The notes beneath the pieces are model-generated. The model did not search any database, had not been told where the DNA came from, and saw only the letters and a program-made list of their open reading frames with translations. Of a DNA stretch of 64,000 nt, positions 53,437-62,553 are shown in pieces. The position numbers and the translations under genes were made by a program. The first letter of the stretch is position 1, and each line of letters starts with the position of its first letter. This DNA comes from Ignavibacteria bacterium (lineage in GTDB: Bacteria; Bacteroidota; Ignavibacteria; Kapaibacteriales; UBA4661), in the NCBI GenBank assembly GCA_014654705.1, contig JACVZY010000034.1, positions 1-64,000 of the forward strand, written 5' to 3'.

Positions 53437-54063
53437 TTAGCCTTGAAATATACCATCCTCCGTTATCACCGCATCCAACCGAATATCATGTTCCTCAATG
53501 CTGATACCTTCTTTCACAAATTGGCATTGGAAGGCAAGACCGATGAGGTACGGTCTCGTGCTCGCTTCGTAGAGAAGCTCTTGGAGAAAGCGGTCGTAAT
53601 ATCCTTTGCCATAGCCGATGCGATTCAATGCCACATCAAACCCCAAAAGCGGCACAATGACGCAGTCGCAGGGCATCGCGGCAAGGGCGGCGGGCGTGAT
53701 AGCATTCGAGTTATTATCGGTGAAGTCATATTGTGGGGTGGGAATACCAAAAGAATCAGTTTCAAAGCGCGTTTGAGGGGTGATAATGCGATGTTCCAAC
53801 CGATTGCTTGCTCCGGAAACAATTGGTACAAGGACACGTTTTTGCTCCTCAAAGGCGCTCTGTATCAATCCTTGTGTCTGTACCTCGGCTCCAAATGAAC
53901 AGTAAATATGCACTGTCCAAGACTTTTTCCACCACGCTTGAGAACGTACCAAGTCTGAGATTATTTTGCTCCGCTCCGCACGTTCTTGTGAAGATAAGCG
54001 ATCGCGGCGTTCTTTTAGTATAGTGCGTAAGTGCTGTTTTGTCAAATTACTCGACGCTTCCAT
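53437..54063 (-). CDS. 5-formyltetrahydrofolate cyclo-ligase
   Basis: A 208-residue enzyme that turns 5-formyl-THF to 5,10-methenyl-THF with ATP. N-terminal KQHLRTILKERRDRLS, PIVSGASNRLEHRII, and the conserved VIVPLLGFDVALNRIGYGKGYYDRFL near the C-terminus identify it. Length is standard. It is divergent from feoA (97 bp). Confidence 0.93.
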   Translation of the reverse strand: MEASSNLTKQHLRTILKERRDRLSSQERAERSKIISDLVRSQAWWKKSWTVHIYCSFGAEVQTQGLIQSAFEEQKRVLVPIVSGASNRLEHRIITPQTRFETDSFGIPTPQYDFTDNNSNAITPAALAAMPCDCVIVPLLGFDVALNRIGYGKGYYDRFLQELLYEASTRPYLIGLAFQCQFVKEGISIEEHDIRLDAVITEDGIFQG

Positions 54064-54160
54064 GGTTCAGGCGTAACATTTTTCTTGTTCGTTATTTAGA
54101 TTTAGTTTAAGTTAGCACTTGTGAGTTTCTTCTCCCAATACTATTTCACGCTAACGAACT

Positions 54161-54382
54161 ATGAACGAGATTCCTGTCGGTTCCAAAGCCCGCATCGTGA
54201 ACTACACGCAGCACGACTCCTTTACCGAGCGCCTTCGCGAATTTGGGCTTACTCCCGGTACGATTATTCGGCTTTTACGCAAAGCTCCTTTCAATGGTCC
54301 TGTGGAGATTCAGTTCCGTAGTTCGCGCATAGTTTTGCGCCCGAATGAAGTTACCCATATGTTGTTGGAACGTATTGCGTAA
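54161..54382 (+). CDS. feoA: Ferrous iron transport protein A
   Basis: A 73-residue SH3-like FeoA. It starts MNEIPVGSKARIVNYTQ, has RLREFGLTPGTIIRLLRKAPFNGPVEIQF, and ends LRPNEVTHMLLERIA, the family layout. It lies 45 bp upstream of feoB and is thought to modulate FeoB. Confidence 0.95.
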   Translation: MNEIPVGSKARIVNYTQHDSFTERLREFGLTPGTIIRLLRKAPFNGPVEIQFRSSRIVLRPNEVTHMLLERIA

Positions 54383-54427
54383 GAATCTTTCAAGCGCTTT
54401 GCGAAACGACCTATCTCTCTTGTTTGT

Positions 54428-56323
54428 ATGCCCTCTATTCCTGATGCTGTTCCCTCACATACACCACGCCTGACTGCTGCTCTCGTCGGTACTCCAAACT
54501 GCGGTAAATCGACCATTTTTAATGCCCTGACCGGGATGCGCCAAAAAGTTGGCAATTTTCCGGGCGTTACCGTCGAACCCAAAAGCGGCGAGGTTCACAT
54601 TGACAAAATCACGACACGCCTTTTCGATCTTCCGGGAATGTACAGCCTGACCCCGAAAACTCCCGATGAAGCGCTTTCTGTTGCAGTTCTGCATGGCGAA
54701 CATGGTGCGCTGCCGAAGCCCGATGCTGTAGTCTTCGTTATGGAGGGCACAAATCTTGAAAAAAGCCTTTTTCTCTACGCTCAATTCGCCGCACTGAATA
54801 TCCCGACCCTTGTAGCCGTTACCATGATAGACGGCATCAAAGCAAGCGGTGGGGTCTTCGATGATATTGCGATGGAGCAAGCGCTCGGTGTGCCTGTTAT
54901 CGGAATCGTGGGGCATAAAGGTATCGGGCTGGAAGAATTGCGTGAGCATATTGCACTCAGAGGTTTTTCCCGTCCGGAAGCCGCAGAAAATCACATTCCT
55001 GTAGGCGAAGGCATCGAAGCGCAGTATGAATGGGCGCGAGCGCTCGCCGGAGAAGTAGCGCATACCCCGGAACTAGATTCTTTGACAACAAAGCTGGACG
55101 CGGTTTTTCTGCATCCCGTTGCCGGACCGATTGTCTTTCTTGCCGTGATGCTCTTATTTTTTCAGTCAATTTTTGCTTGGGCTACACCCGTGATGGACGC
55201 TATCGAAGCTGGGTTTGGCTCATTACAAAATCTCGTGGATACCACGCTTCCGGCGGGCATTGCGCAGGATTTACTGTCGCGCGGCGTGATAGCAGGTGTT
55301 GGTGCTGTGGTTGTGTTTCTGCCACAAATACTCATTTTGACGCTCTTCATCACACTTCTGGAAGACTTTGGCTACCTAGCCCGTGCTGCTTTTATGGTCG
55401 ATAGAGTAATGGGCGTATTCGGCTTGCAAGGGCGGTCATTTATCCCGCTTTTGAGCTCATTTGCTTGCGCTATTCCCGGCATTATGTCGGCACGAATCAT
55501 TGCTTCCGAAAAAGACAGGCTGACAACCATTCTGATAACGCCTCTGATGACATGCGCGGCGCGTCTGCCGGTCTATGTGCTGCTCATTACGGCATTTGTG
55601 CCGTCAACGATGCTGGCTGGCTTTCTGAGCCTGCAAGGGCTGGTGCTGATGGGGCTGTATTTTCTGGGCGGGCTATCGGGGCTTCTTGTGGCAAAGATTT
55701 TCAAAAGTACGATGTTTCAAGGCACGAAGCTGCCGTTTTTGATGGAACTGCCGCCGTATCGCTTTCCAACATGGCGCAGTGTTTTTTTTACTCTTTTTCA
55801 TCGTACCAAGCAGTTTCTGACCTCTGCCGGAACAACTATTCTCACGCTTTCTATTATCTTATGGGCTTTAGGGGAATTTCCTAAGCATCAAGCTCCACCG
55901 GAAGCCTCACCGATTCAAGCGGCAAGCCTCCAACTCGAACATTCTGCTCTTGGTACTATTGGCAAAACGCTCGAGCCGATATTTGCGCCTATTGGCTTTG
56001 ATTGGAAAGTAACTATCGGCGTTTTGGGGAGTTTTGCTGCCCGCGAGGTCTTTGTTTCCGTGATGGGGCAAGTCTATAGTGTGGATGTGTCGGAGAGTGA
56101 CGAAAATTTGCGCACGGTGCTCCGAAGTGCAATTTCACTTCCCACAGCACTCAGTATTTTGGTCTTTTATGTGTATGCCTTGCAGTGTATGTCCACTATT
56201 GCTGTGATGAAACGGGAAACTGGGTCGTGGAAATATCCTGCACTTGCCTTTGGTTATACGTTGCTGCTGGCGTATGGCGCATCATTGCTGGTGTTTCATG
56301 GTGCACGGAGTTTGTGGGGGTAA
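54428..56323 (+). CDS. feoB: Ferrous iron transporter B
   Basis: A 631-residue Fe(II) importer. The N-terminal GTPase has G1 GTPNCGKST (21-29), GVTV, DLPGMYSL and G4 in VAVTMIDG. The membrane part has two Gate domains (LEDFGYLARAAFMVDRVM, SFACAIPGIMSARII and GSFAAREVFVSVMGQVYSV). It is shorter than E. coli FeoB (773) mainly through shorter loops and C-terminus. The feoC gene is absent. Confidence 0.96.
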   Translation: MPSIPDAVPSHTPRLTAALVGTPNCGKSTIFNALTGMRQKVGNFPGVTVEPKSGEVHIDKITTRLFDLPGMYSLTPKTPDEALSVAVLHGEHGALPKPDAVVFVMEGTNLEKSLFLYAQFAALNIPTLVAVTMIDGIKASGGVFDDIAMEQALGVPVIGIVGHKGIGLEELREHIALRGFSRPEAAENHIPVGEGIEAQYEWARALAGEVAHTPELDSLTTKLDAVFLHPVAGPIVFLAVMLLFFQSIFAWATPVMDAIEAGFGSLQNLVDTTLPAGIAQDLLSRGVIAGVGAVVVFLPQILILTLFITLLEDFGYLARAAFMVDRVMGVFGLQGRSFIPLLSSFACAIPGIMSARIIASEKDRLTTILITPLMTCAARLPVYVLLITAFVPSTMLAGFLSLQGLVLMGLYFLGGLSGLLVAKIFKSTMFQGTKLPFLMELPPYRFPTWRSVFFTLFHRTKQFLTSAGTTILTLSIILWALGEFPKHQAPPEASPIQAASLQLEHSALGTIGKTLEPIFAPIGFDWKVTIGVLGSFAAREVFVSVMGQVYSVDVSESDENLRTVLRSAISLPTALSILVFYVYALQCMSTIAVMKRETGSWKYPALAFGYTLLLAYGASLLVFHGARSLWG

Positions 56324-56372
56324 ATGTGTGCTATCCGTATTTGTCAAGTCCTATTGAGGAAATGTATCGCCA

Positions 56373-57461
56373 TTATGTCGTTGTCGTAGGCTCTTCGTGC
56401 GTGAGGCAATGCAGCGTGCCCAAGCCCCAGACTAAATCAACCGCGTGAATACCAATCACAGGTCGGTCGGTGAAGAGTTCAGACAAGATACCAAGCGCTG
56501 TGCGGTCATTTTCGTCATTAAAGGTCGGTACCAGCACCGCGTGATTGGCAATGTAAAAATTGGCATAACTTGCCGGAAGGCGCATTCCATCAAAGACCAA
56601 TGGGGCTGGCATTGGGAGGGGAATAACATCTATTTTATGACCATTCTCAAGGTGCATTCCCTCAAGTCGCTCGCGGTTTTCTTGTAAGACTCTATAATTC
56701 GCATCGTACGGAGAATCTTCTTGCACCAGCACAACCGTTGTCGGGTTCACGAAGCGGCAGAGGTCGTCCACGTGCCCGTGTGTGTCATCGCCCGCGATAC
56801 CTTTGCCGAGCCAGAGAATGTTACTCACGCCGAGATTATCGCGGAGCGCTTGTTCCATATCGGTTTTGCTCATGCCTGGATTGCGCACTTGCACGTGTGG
56901 GTCGAGCAAACATTCCTCAGTGGTGAGTAGCGTCCCCATGCCGTTCACATCAATCGCGCCGCCTTCCAAGACCACGTGCCGTTTGTCAAATTTTGCGTCG
57001 ATGATGTGCCAGCCAGTGCTGGAACTGAGTTCGCGTGCCATTGCATTGTCGAATTGCCAGTTGTCATATTTCGCCCAACCATTGAAGGTAAATTTCACCG
57101 CCGCGCTCTCTGAAACCATATCTGAAGTCCCCGCTACGGCACGCTTCACAAAAGCGGGCATTGCGTCGCGCATCCAACCACGATTCATGCGGCATTGGAA
57201 GAACTCTACCTTTTCCATATCCACACCTACTTTGCTGAGTACCAGTCGAGCCTGCTCTTCATGGCGGTTGTTGTCCACGACGATACGGGCAACCTCGTCG
57301 GCACGTGTAATAGCGCGAACAATTTCACCATACACCCAGCGAATCGGAACAAATTTGCCGGGCCAGTCCTCTGCATTGAGGGGCCAGCCAAGCCATGTAG
57401 CTTTATGACGCTCCCATTCGGCGGGCATGGAAAAACCTTGTTGTGCGGGAGTTTGGTGCAT
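56373..57461 (-). CDS. aguA: Agmatine deiminase
   Basis: A 362-residue enzyme that converts agmatine to N-carbamoylputrescine and ammonia. The start at 57461 gives MHQTPAQQGFSMPAEWERHKATWLGWP. Motifs are WMRDAMPAF, VLEGGAIDVNGMGTLLTTEECLL, GDDTHGHVDDLCRFV with catalytic His, and LGTLHCLTHEEP with catalytic Cys near the end. It is 37 bp downstream of the amidase gene, so both steps to putrescine are cotranscribed. Confidence 0.95.
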   Translation of the reverse strand: MHQTPAQQGFSMPAEWERHKATWLGWPLNAEDWPGKFVPIRWVYGEIVRAITRADEVARIVVDNNRHEEQARLVLSKVGVDMEKVEFFQCRMNRGWMRDAMPAFVKRAVAGTSDMVSESAAVKFTFNGWAKYDNWQFDNAMARELSSSTGWHIIDAKFDKRHVVLEGGAIDVNGMGTLLTTEECLLDPHVQVRNPGMSKTDMEQALRDNLGVSNILWLGKGIAGDDTHGHVDDLCRFVNPTTVVLVQEDSPYDANYRVLQENRERLEGMHLENGHKIDVIPLPMPAPLVFDGMRLPASYANFYIANHAVLVPTFNDENDRTALGILSELFTDRPVIGIHAVDLVWGLGTLHCLTHEEPTTTT

Positions 57462-57498
57462 AATTATTTCCGATATGCCAAAATTATGGAAAAATTTC

Positions 57499-58392
57499 TT
57501 ACGCGCTTTCGATAAAGCGCTTTGTAATGTCGCCGTAGGCATCAATGCGGCGGTCGCGCAGGAAGGGCCAATTGCGGCGAATGATTTCCAGGTGTTTTAC
57601 ATCCACATCGGCATAGAGAATTTCCTCTTTTGCTGCCGAAGCCTCTGCAAGCACTACTCCTTGTGGGTCGGAGATAAACGATTGTCCCCAGAACTCCAGT
57701 TTTGTACCCGTTACAGGGTCGGTTTCCAGTCCCGTGCGATTTGCAGCCGCCACATACACACCGTTGGCAACAGCATGACCACGCTGCACCGTGCGCCATG
57801 CGTCGTGCTGCGCTGCGCCATAGCGCTCTTTTTCATCAGGATGCCAACCGATTGCGGTCGGGTAGAAAATAATGGTTGCACCGTGCAATGCTGCTAAGCG
57901 TGCGCCTTCGGGATACCACTGATCCCAACAAATAAGTGTGGCAATGCGTCCCACTTTTGTATCAAATGCCTTGAAACCTAAATCGCCGGGGGTAAAGTAG
58001 TATTTTTCATAAAATGCTGGGTCGTCGGGGATGTGCATTTTGCGGTAGAATCCCACAATTTCGCCGTCAGCATCAATAATAGCAGCGCTATTGTGATATA
58101 CGCCCGGCGCACGTTTCTCAAAAATCGGCGCTATCACGACAGTCTTTGTTTTTTTCGCAATCGCTCGAAGCGCCGTAATGGTCTCGCTTGCAGGATATGG
58201 TTCGGCAAGATCGAAGAGCGATGAATCCTCGCGCTGGCAGAAATAGGGCGACAAAAAAAGTTCTGGCAGACACACGAGCCGTGCACCACCGTCGGCGGCT
58301 TGCTCAATGAAGTCTGTGCCGCGTTTCAGATTCACGGCTTTGTCAGCGCTCATGGACATTTGCACAAGTGCGGTTTTGAAGGATGGAAGCAT
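57499..58392 (-). CDS. aguB: N-carbamoylputrescine amidase
   Basis: A 297-residue nitrilase-fold amidase that makes putrescine, CO2 and ammonia. Glu44 (VCLPELFLSPYF), Lys118 (YRKMHIPDDPAF) and Cys155 (LICWDQWYPEGARL) form the triad. The YPEGAR stretch and size match plant and bacterial AguB. It is upstream of aguA on the same strand. Confidence 0.95.
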   Translation of the reverse strand: MLPSFKTALVQMSMSADKAVNLKRGTDFIEQAADGGARLVCLPELFLSPYFCQREDSSLFDLAEPYPASETITALRAIAKKTKTVVIAPIFEKRAPGVYHNSAAIIDADGEIVGFYRKMHIPDDPAFYEKYYFTPGDLGFKAFDTKVGRIATLICWDQWYPEGARLAALHGATIIFYPTAIGWHPDEKERYGAAQHDAWRTVQRGHAVANGVYVAAANRTGLETDPVTGTKLEFWGQSFISDPQGVVLAEASAAKEEILYADVDVKHLEIIRRNWPFLRDRRIDAYGDITKRFIESA

Positions 58393-58500
58393 TGATACTC
58401 AGAGATAAAGGTGATACGTTGTTTTCTAGTTGTACTGACGTTGGCAAAAATACGGGGAAATGTAGCAGATGAGCAAATCAAATGAGCATGATGTTTGCCG

Positions 58501-59766
58501 CTACACGTCATGCCGTTTGCGCATCTGGCGAAAAAAATTCAACACAAAGCCCAGCATAGCAAGATTTATCACAAGGGAGGTTCCACCGGCGCTCATAAAG
58601 GGTAGTGGAATCCCGATAACGGGCAGCAGACCAAGTGCCATGCCGATATTGATGAACGTATGATACGTCCAAAGAGTCGCAATCCCCGCGATGACTGTGC
58701 TTTCAAATTTGCGCTGCACAAGCTCCGCTACGAGCAGAATTCGCATACACAAGCCTGCCAGCAGCACCAGTACGAGTGTCCCGCCCACAAAACCAAATTC
58801 TTCGGTCGGAACGCAATAGATAAAGTCCGTCCATTGCTTTGGAATATAGCGTAATTGCGTCTGCGTGCCTTGTTGGAAGCCGCGCCCCCACAATCCGCCA
58901 CTCCCGACTGCCATTTTGGATTGTACCACATTGTAGCCCTGACCGCGCGGGTCTTTATTGGGGTCGAGTAGAATTTCGATGCGCTGCTTTTGGTAGGGCT
59001 TCAATACATTATTGAACACCCAGGGCATAGCGTATCCCGCACCAATGTTGAGTCCGATAACAACCGCTGTAACAACGATTGTCCGGCGGAACATGAGCGT
59101 TCCCAACGAGACCGCAACAAGCGCGATGAGCAAAGGCTTGACGCCGAATAGCGCCGCAAGCGCCACCAGAGGCGGCGTTACAAGTGCGTAGAGTAGCAAC
59201 AAATCAGCACCGCCCCAGAGAGCAATTCCAAGAAATAACGCCCCGAAGACCGTAGCAGAGCCGTAGTCCGGTTCGAGAACTATCAGCACCACCGGAGCAA
59301 GGATGTAAAGAAAAACTGTACCCAAGTCGCGGATGGTCTGAAGATTCACGTTCGGTCTCGCCATAAAGCGAGCAATCGCCAGCAGCGTACATATTTTTGC
59401 CAGTTCCGAAGGCTGAAACGTAAGAGGACCAAGCGCAATCCAGTTTTTTTGCCCATTGACCACTTTTCCCACCAGTAAGACCGCCACTAAAAGAAGTAAG
59501 GATAGCCCATAGAAAAATGGCGCTCCCACTTCAATCCACCGCACGGGCGAGAACATCACACCGAGCATAACAGCCAGACCGATACCGGTAAAGACGAGCT
59601 GTTTTGTGAAAAATGTTGGGATTCCTGCATTAACTGTTGCGCTGTAAATAGAAGTCAGTCCAATAGCGCAGAGAGCAAGCGTCATCAAAAGCGAAGTCCA
59701 TTCAACAACGCTTGCGCCCTCGCCTTGAGAACCGAGACGTTCACCGAGATAAGATGCACGAGCCAT
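58501..59766 (-). CDS. rodA: Rod-shape-determining peptidoglycan polymerase RodA
   Basis: A 421-residue SEDS-family polymerase. About ten hydrophobic helices; SIYSATVNAG, GKVVNGQKNWIALGPLTFQPSELAKI, LEPDYGSATV and, near the end, PLPFMSAGGTSLVINLAMLGF are RodA/FtsW marks. The GxxRWI/NWI block and ending fit RodA rather than FtsW. It starts MARASYLGER and is preceded by a heptamer repeat instead of a Shine-Dalgarno. It normally acts with a class B PBP, not in this window. Confidence 0.92.
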   Translation of the reverse strand: MARASYLGERLGSQGEGASVVEWTSLLMTLALCAIGLTSIYSATVNAGIPTFFTKQLVFTGIGLAVMLGVMFSPVRWIEVGAPFFYGLSLLLLVAVLLVGKVVNGQKNWIALGPLTFQPSELAKICTLLAIARFMARPNVNLQTIRDLGTVFLYILAPVVLIVLEPDYGSATVFGALFLGIALWGGADLLLLYALVTPPLVALAALFGVKPLLIALVAVSLGTLMFRRTIVVTAVVIGLNIGAGYAMPWVFNNVLKPYQKQRIEILLDPNKDPRGQGYNVVQSKMAVGSGGLWGRGFQQGTQTQLRYIPKQWTDFIYCVPTEEFGFVGGTLVLVLLAGLCMRILLVAELVQRKFESTVIAGIATLWTYHTFINIGMALGLLPVIGIPLPFMSAGGTSLVINLAMLGFVLNFFRQMRKRHDV

Positions 59767-59776
59767 GAAGATCCAG

Positions 59777-59797
59777 TTTTGAGTGTTGAATTTTGAG
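59777..59797. repeat. Heptamer repeat upstream of rodA
   Basis: On the + strand TTTTGAG (59777), TGTTGAA (59784) and TTTTGAG (59791) are consecutive 7-mers; on the rodA strand they read CTCAAAA, TTCAACA, CTCAAAA. They lie 10-31 nt before the rodA ATG and share sequence with the repeat upstream of frr. Confidence 0.75.
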
Positions 59798-59873
59798 TAA
59801 TACTTTCATCAGCCTACATTGGTGGACTATCCGCCACTGCACTGCCGAGAAAGCGCCTAGCGAACTAAAGTGT

Positions 59874-62408
59874 TTAGCGAAATACGTGCTGAAGCGCTTC
59901 GCTGATGTGTGCGACGGGAATAATCTCTAAGCCGTCGGTGGTTTGGTTATTCATGTCCAGAAGGTCAACATCGTTTTGCTTCGGAATGAGTACCGTCGTA
60001 ATACCTGCCTGCTTTGCGGCGAGTAGTTTTTCATTTAAGCCGCCGATAGCCAGCACATTGCCTCGGAGCGTTACCTCGCCCGTCATCGCTATATCACCCC
60101 GCGCCGCTCGACCGGAAGCCGCCGACACAAGCGCCATCGTCATCGTAATACCCGCCGACGGACCGTCTTTCGGAATTGCGCCTTCGGGAACGTGAATGTG
60201 AATTTCTTTATCCGTCAGCGCATCAGCGGAAACGCCCAATTTCTCTGCATTTGCGCGGACGTAGGAAAGCGCCGCCATTGCAGATTCTTTCATCACATCG
60301 CCGAGTTTTCCGGTGAGCGTGAGTTTATCTTTGCCGGGCATAATGGACACCTCGACGGGCAAAATATCGCCGCCCATGCTTGTCCACGCCAGCCCCGTTA
60401 TCACGCCGACTTTATCGGAAAGCTCTTTTGTACGCTCACGATTGACGGGTGCTTTCAAATACTCATGCACCAGTGCCAGACTAATATGACGTTCTCGCTG
60501 GCGAACAATCTCACGTGCCTTGAGTGTAAGTGGGTTCTGTGGTGGTGCGCCGTCTGCGACCATTTCCGTCTCCGATACCGTTTTTTTGCGTGAGCGCTTG
60601 GGTTTTTCTTCTGGCGTGTCAAGTTTTTGCGCGTCGGCTTCGGCGGCGAGTTTGCGCTCTTCCTGTGCTATTTCAACCACAATAGTTTTTGCTATTTTTC
60701 GCACGACCGATGCAATTTGGCGCTCCAAATTTCGTACTCCTGCTTCTTTGGTGTAGCCGCGAATGATTTCGCGCACGGCATCATCGGCAAAGTGAATCGA
60801 AAAATTACTCACGCCGTGCTTCTCCAGTTGTCGTGGAATCAAGTGTTGACGTGCTATTTGCTCTTTTTCATATTCCACATAACTCGTCAGTTCGATAATT
60901 TCCATTCTGTCCAAAAGCGGTGCCGGAATATCATATTTCACATTCGCCGTCGTGATAAACAGCACCTTCGAGAGGTCGTAGTCAATTTCTAAGTAATGGT
61001 CGTTGAAAGCGTGATGCTGTTCGGGATCGAGCACCTCCAAGAGTGCAGCCGAAGGGTCGCCACGAAAATCGGTTGCCATTTTATCCACTTCATCCAGCAA
61101 AATAACGGGGTTAATTGTACCGGCACGTTTCATACTTTGGACGATGCGCCCAGGCATAGCACCAATGTACGTGCGGCGATGTCCACGAATCTCTGCTTCG
61201 TCGCGCACGCCACCCAGCGACATTCGCACAAATTTTCGCCCCAATGCCCGCGCAATCGAACGCGCAAGCGAGGTCTTGCCCACGCCCGGAGGACCTGAAA
61301 GGCAGAGCACTTGCCCTTGTACGCCGCTTACGAGATTCAGTACGGCTATGTATTCCAGAATCCGCTCTTTGATTTTTTCCAAACCAAAGTGGTCTTCGTC
61401 CAGAATCTGTCGAACGTGAAGGATGTCGAGGTTGTCGGGCGTAGTCGCGTGCCACGGCAGCGCCGCTACAAGTTCAAGGTAATTCCGCAGTACACCATAT
61501 TCCGGCGACATGGTTTGTGTTTTTTTCAGTTTATCAAATTCCTCATCAACGCGCTTCAATGCTGCTTCGGGGAGGTGCGCTTCGTCAAGGTCGTTGCGTA
61601 ATTTTGCCAAATCGGGGAAGACGCCTTCGTCATCTTCCAACTCCTGCTGCAACGCGCGTATTTGCTCTTGAATGAAGTATCGCTTTTGCGTTTTTTGGAC
61701 AGCTTCTTGCACTTTCGTATCAATATCCTGCTCAAGTTTCTGCACCTCAATTTCCGCTGTGAGCATTGCCAAAAGCTCGAAGTATTGCTCACGAAGCGTC
61801 GTTTTATCAAGTATGCGCTGCTTAGTAGCAACTTCTGTTTCCAAATTTGCAGCCGCGTAATACAACCGCCGCATGGGGTCTTGAATGCTGGTAAAAGCAG
61901 TCGCCACCTCCGGTGCAATGGAGCGATTGGTGCGAATGTAATCTACAAACAAATCCCCTGCATGGCGTACCATTGCTTGTAATTCGTTATTGCCCTCATC
62001 GTCGGTTACGACTGTAATCGGCTCAATTTCTGCTTCCAGACATTGCTTCGATTTCACAAAACGTACAATGCGCCCCTGAATTACGCCATCCACGAGGATT
62101 TTAATAAGGTTATTCGGCAAACGCACGAGTTGAATAATCTTGGCAATCGTCCCAGAGGTGTAAACATCATCTTGCGTCGGGTCGTCGGCTTCGGTGCTTT
62201 GCGCCGAAAGGAAAATGTATTTGTCGCGCTTGAGTGCCTCCGAGACCGCATGAATAGAATTCTCGCGTCCAATCAGCACGGGGAAAATCATGTGCGGATA
62301 GACAATCACATCGCGGAGCGGCAGCACCGAGAGTATGCGAGGAATCGTGTTGCCTTCAGGCAGGCTTGTTGCTTGAGTGGGTTCTGCTTTGGTTGTTTTT
62401 TTCTTCAT
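59874..62408 (-). CDS. lon: ATP-dependent protease Lon
   Basis: An 844-residue Lon. The N-domain starts LSVLPLRDVIVYPHMIFPVLIGR. Walker A is SGPPGVGKT, Walker B VILLDEVDK. The protease has Ser751 (PKDGPSAGITM) and Lys794 (NEKLLAAKQAG), 43 residues apart as in E. coli. It is longer than E. coli Lon (784) in part through a charged insertion between the AAA lid and protease domains (EEKPKRSRKKTVSETE). It degrades damaged and regulatory proteins in the cytoplasm. Confidence 0.97.
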   Translation of the reverse strand: MKKKTTKAEPTQATSLPEGNTIPRILSVLPLRDVIVYPHMIFPVLIGRENSIHAVSEALKRDKYIFLSAQSTEADDPTQDDVYTSGTIAKIIQLVRLPNNLIKILVDGVIQGRIVRFVKSKQCLEAEIEPITVVTDDEGNNELQAMVRHAGDLFVDYIRTNRSIAPEVATAFTSIQDPMRRLYYAAANLETEVATKQRILDKTTLREQYFELLAMLTAEIEVQKLEQDIDTKVQEAVQKTQKRYFIQEQIRALQQELEDDEGVFPDLAKLRNDLDEAHLPEAALKRVDEEFDKLKKTQTMSPEYGVLRNYLELVAALPWHATTPDNLDILHVRQILDEDHFGLEKIKERILEYIAVLNLVSGVQGQVLCLSGPPGVGKTSLARSIARALGRKFVRMSLGGVRDEAEIRGHRRTYIGAMPGRIVQSMKRAGTINPVILLDEVDKMATDFRGDPSAALLEVLDPEQHHAFNDHYLEIDYDLSKVLFITTANVKYDIPAPLLDRMEIIELTSYVEYEKEQIARQHLIPRQLEKHGVSNFSIHFADDAVREIIRGYTKEAGVRNLERQIASVVRKIAKTIVVEIAQEERKLAAEADAQKLDTPEEKPKRSRKKTVSETEMVADGAPPQNPLTLKAREIVRQRERHISLALVHEYLKAPVNRERTKELSDKVGVITGLAWTSMGGDILPVEVSIMPGKDKLTLTGKLGDVMKESAMAALSYVRANAEKLGVSADALTDKEIHIHVPEGAIPKDGPSAGITMTMALVSAASGRAARGDIAMTGEVTLRGNVLAIGGLNEKLLAAKQAGITTVLIPKQNDVDLLDMNNQTTDGLEIIPVAHISEALQHVFR

Positions 62409-62422
62409 AAAGAATTTTTGTA

Positions 62423-62436
62423 ATTCAACATTCGGT
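62423..62436. repeat. Heptamer pair upstream of lon
   Basis: ATTCAAC (62423) and ATTCGGT (62430) on the + strand are adjacent 7-mers of the same sequence family as those before frr and rodA, 15-28 nt upstream of the lon start. Confidence 0.4.
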
Positions 62437-62517
62437 ATAGGTTTTGGAGACGTGAAGCAATGCTTCTAGTACCGTGATAAACACAAGCGTTCATCCTTCG
62501 GTTAGTGCTTTGCCCAT

Positions 62518-62553
62518 CTCACAGGATATTATTTTCTCACAGGATATTATTTT
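62518..62553. repeat. 18-bp tandem duplication at the sirtuin stop codon
   Basis: CTCACAGGATATTATTTT occurs at 62518-62535 and exactly again at 62536-62553. The sirtuin TGA lies in the second copy (62539-62537), so the first copy is downstream of the gene and does no damage. Confidence 0.95.
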
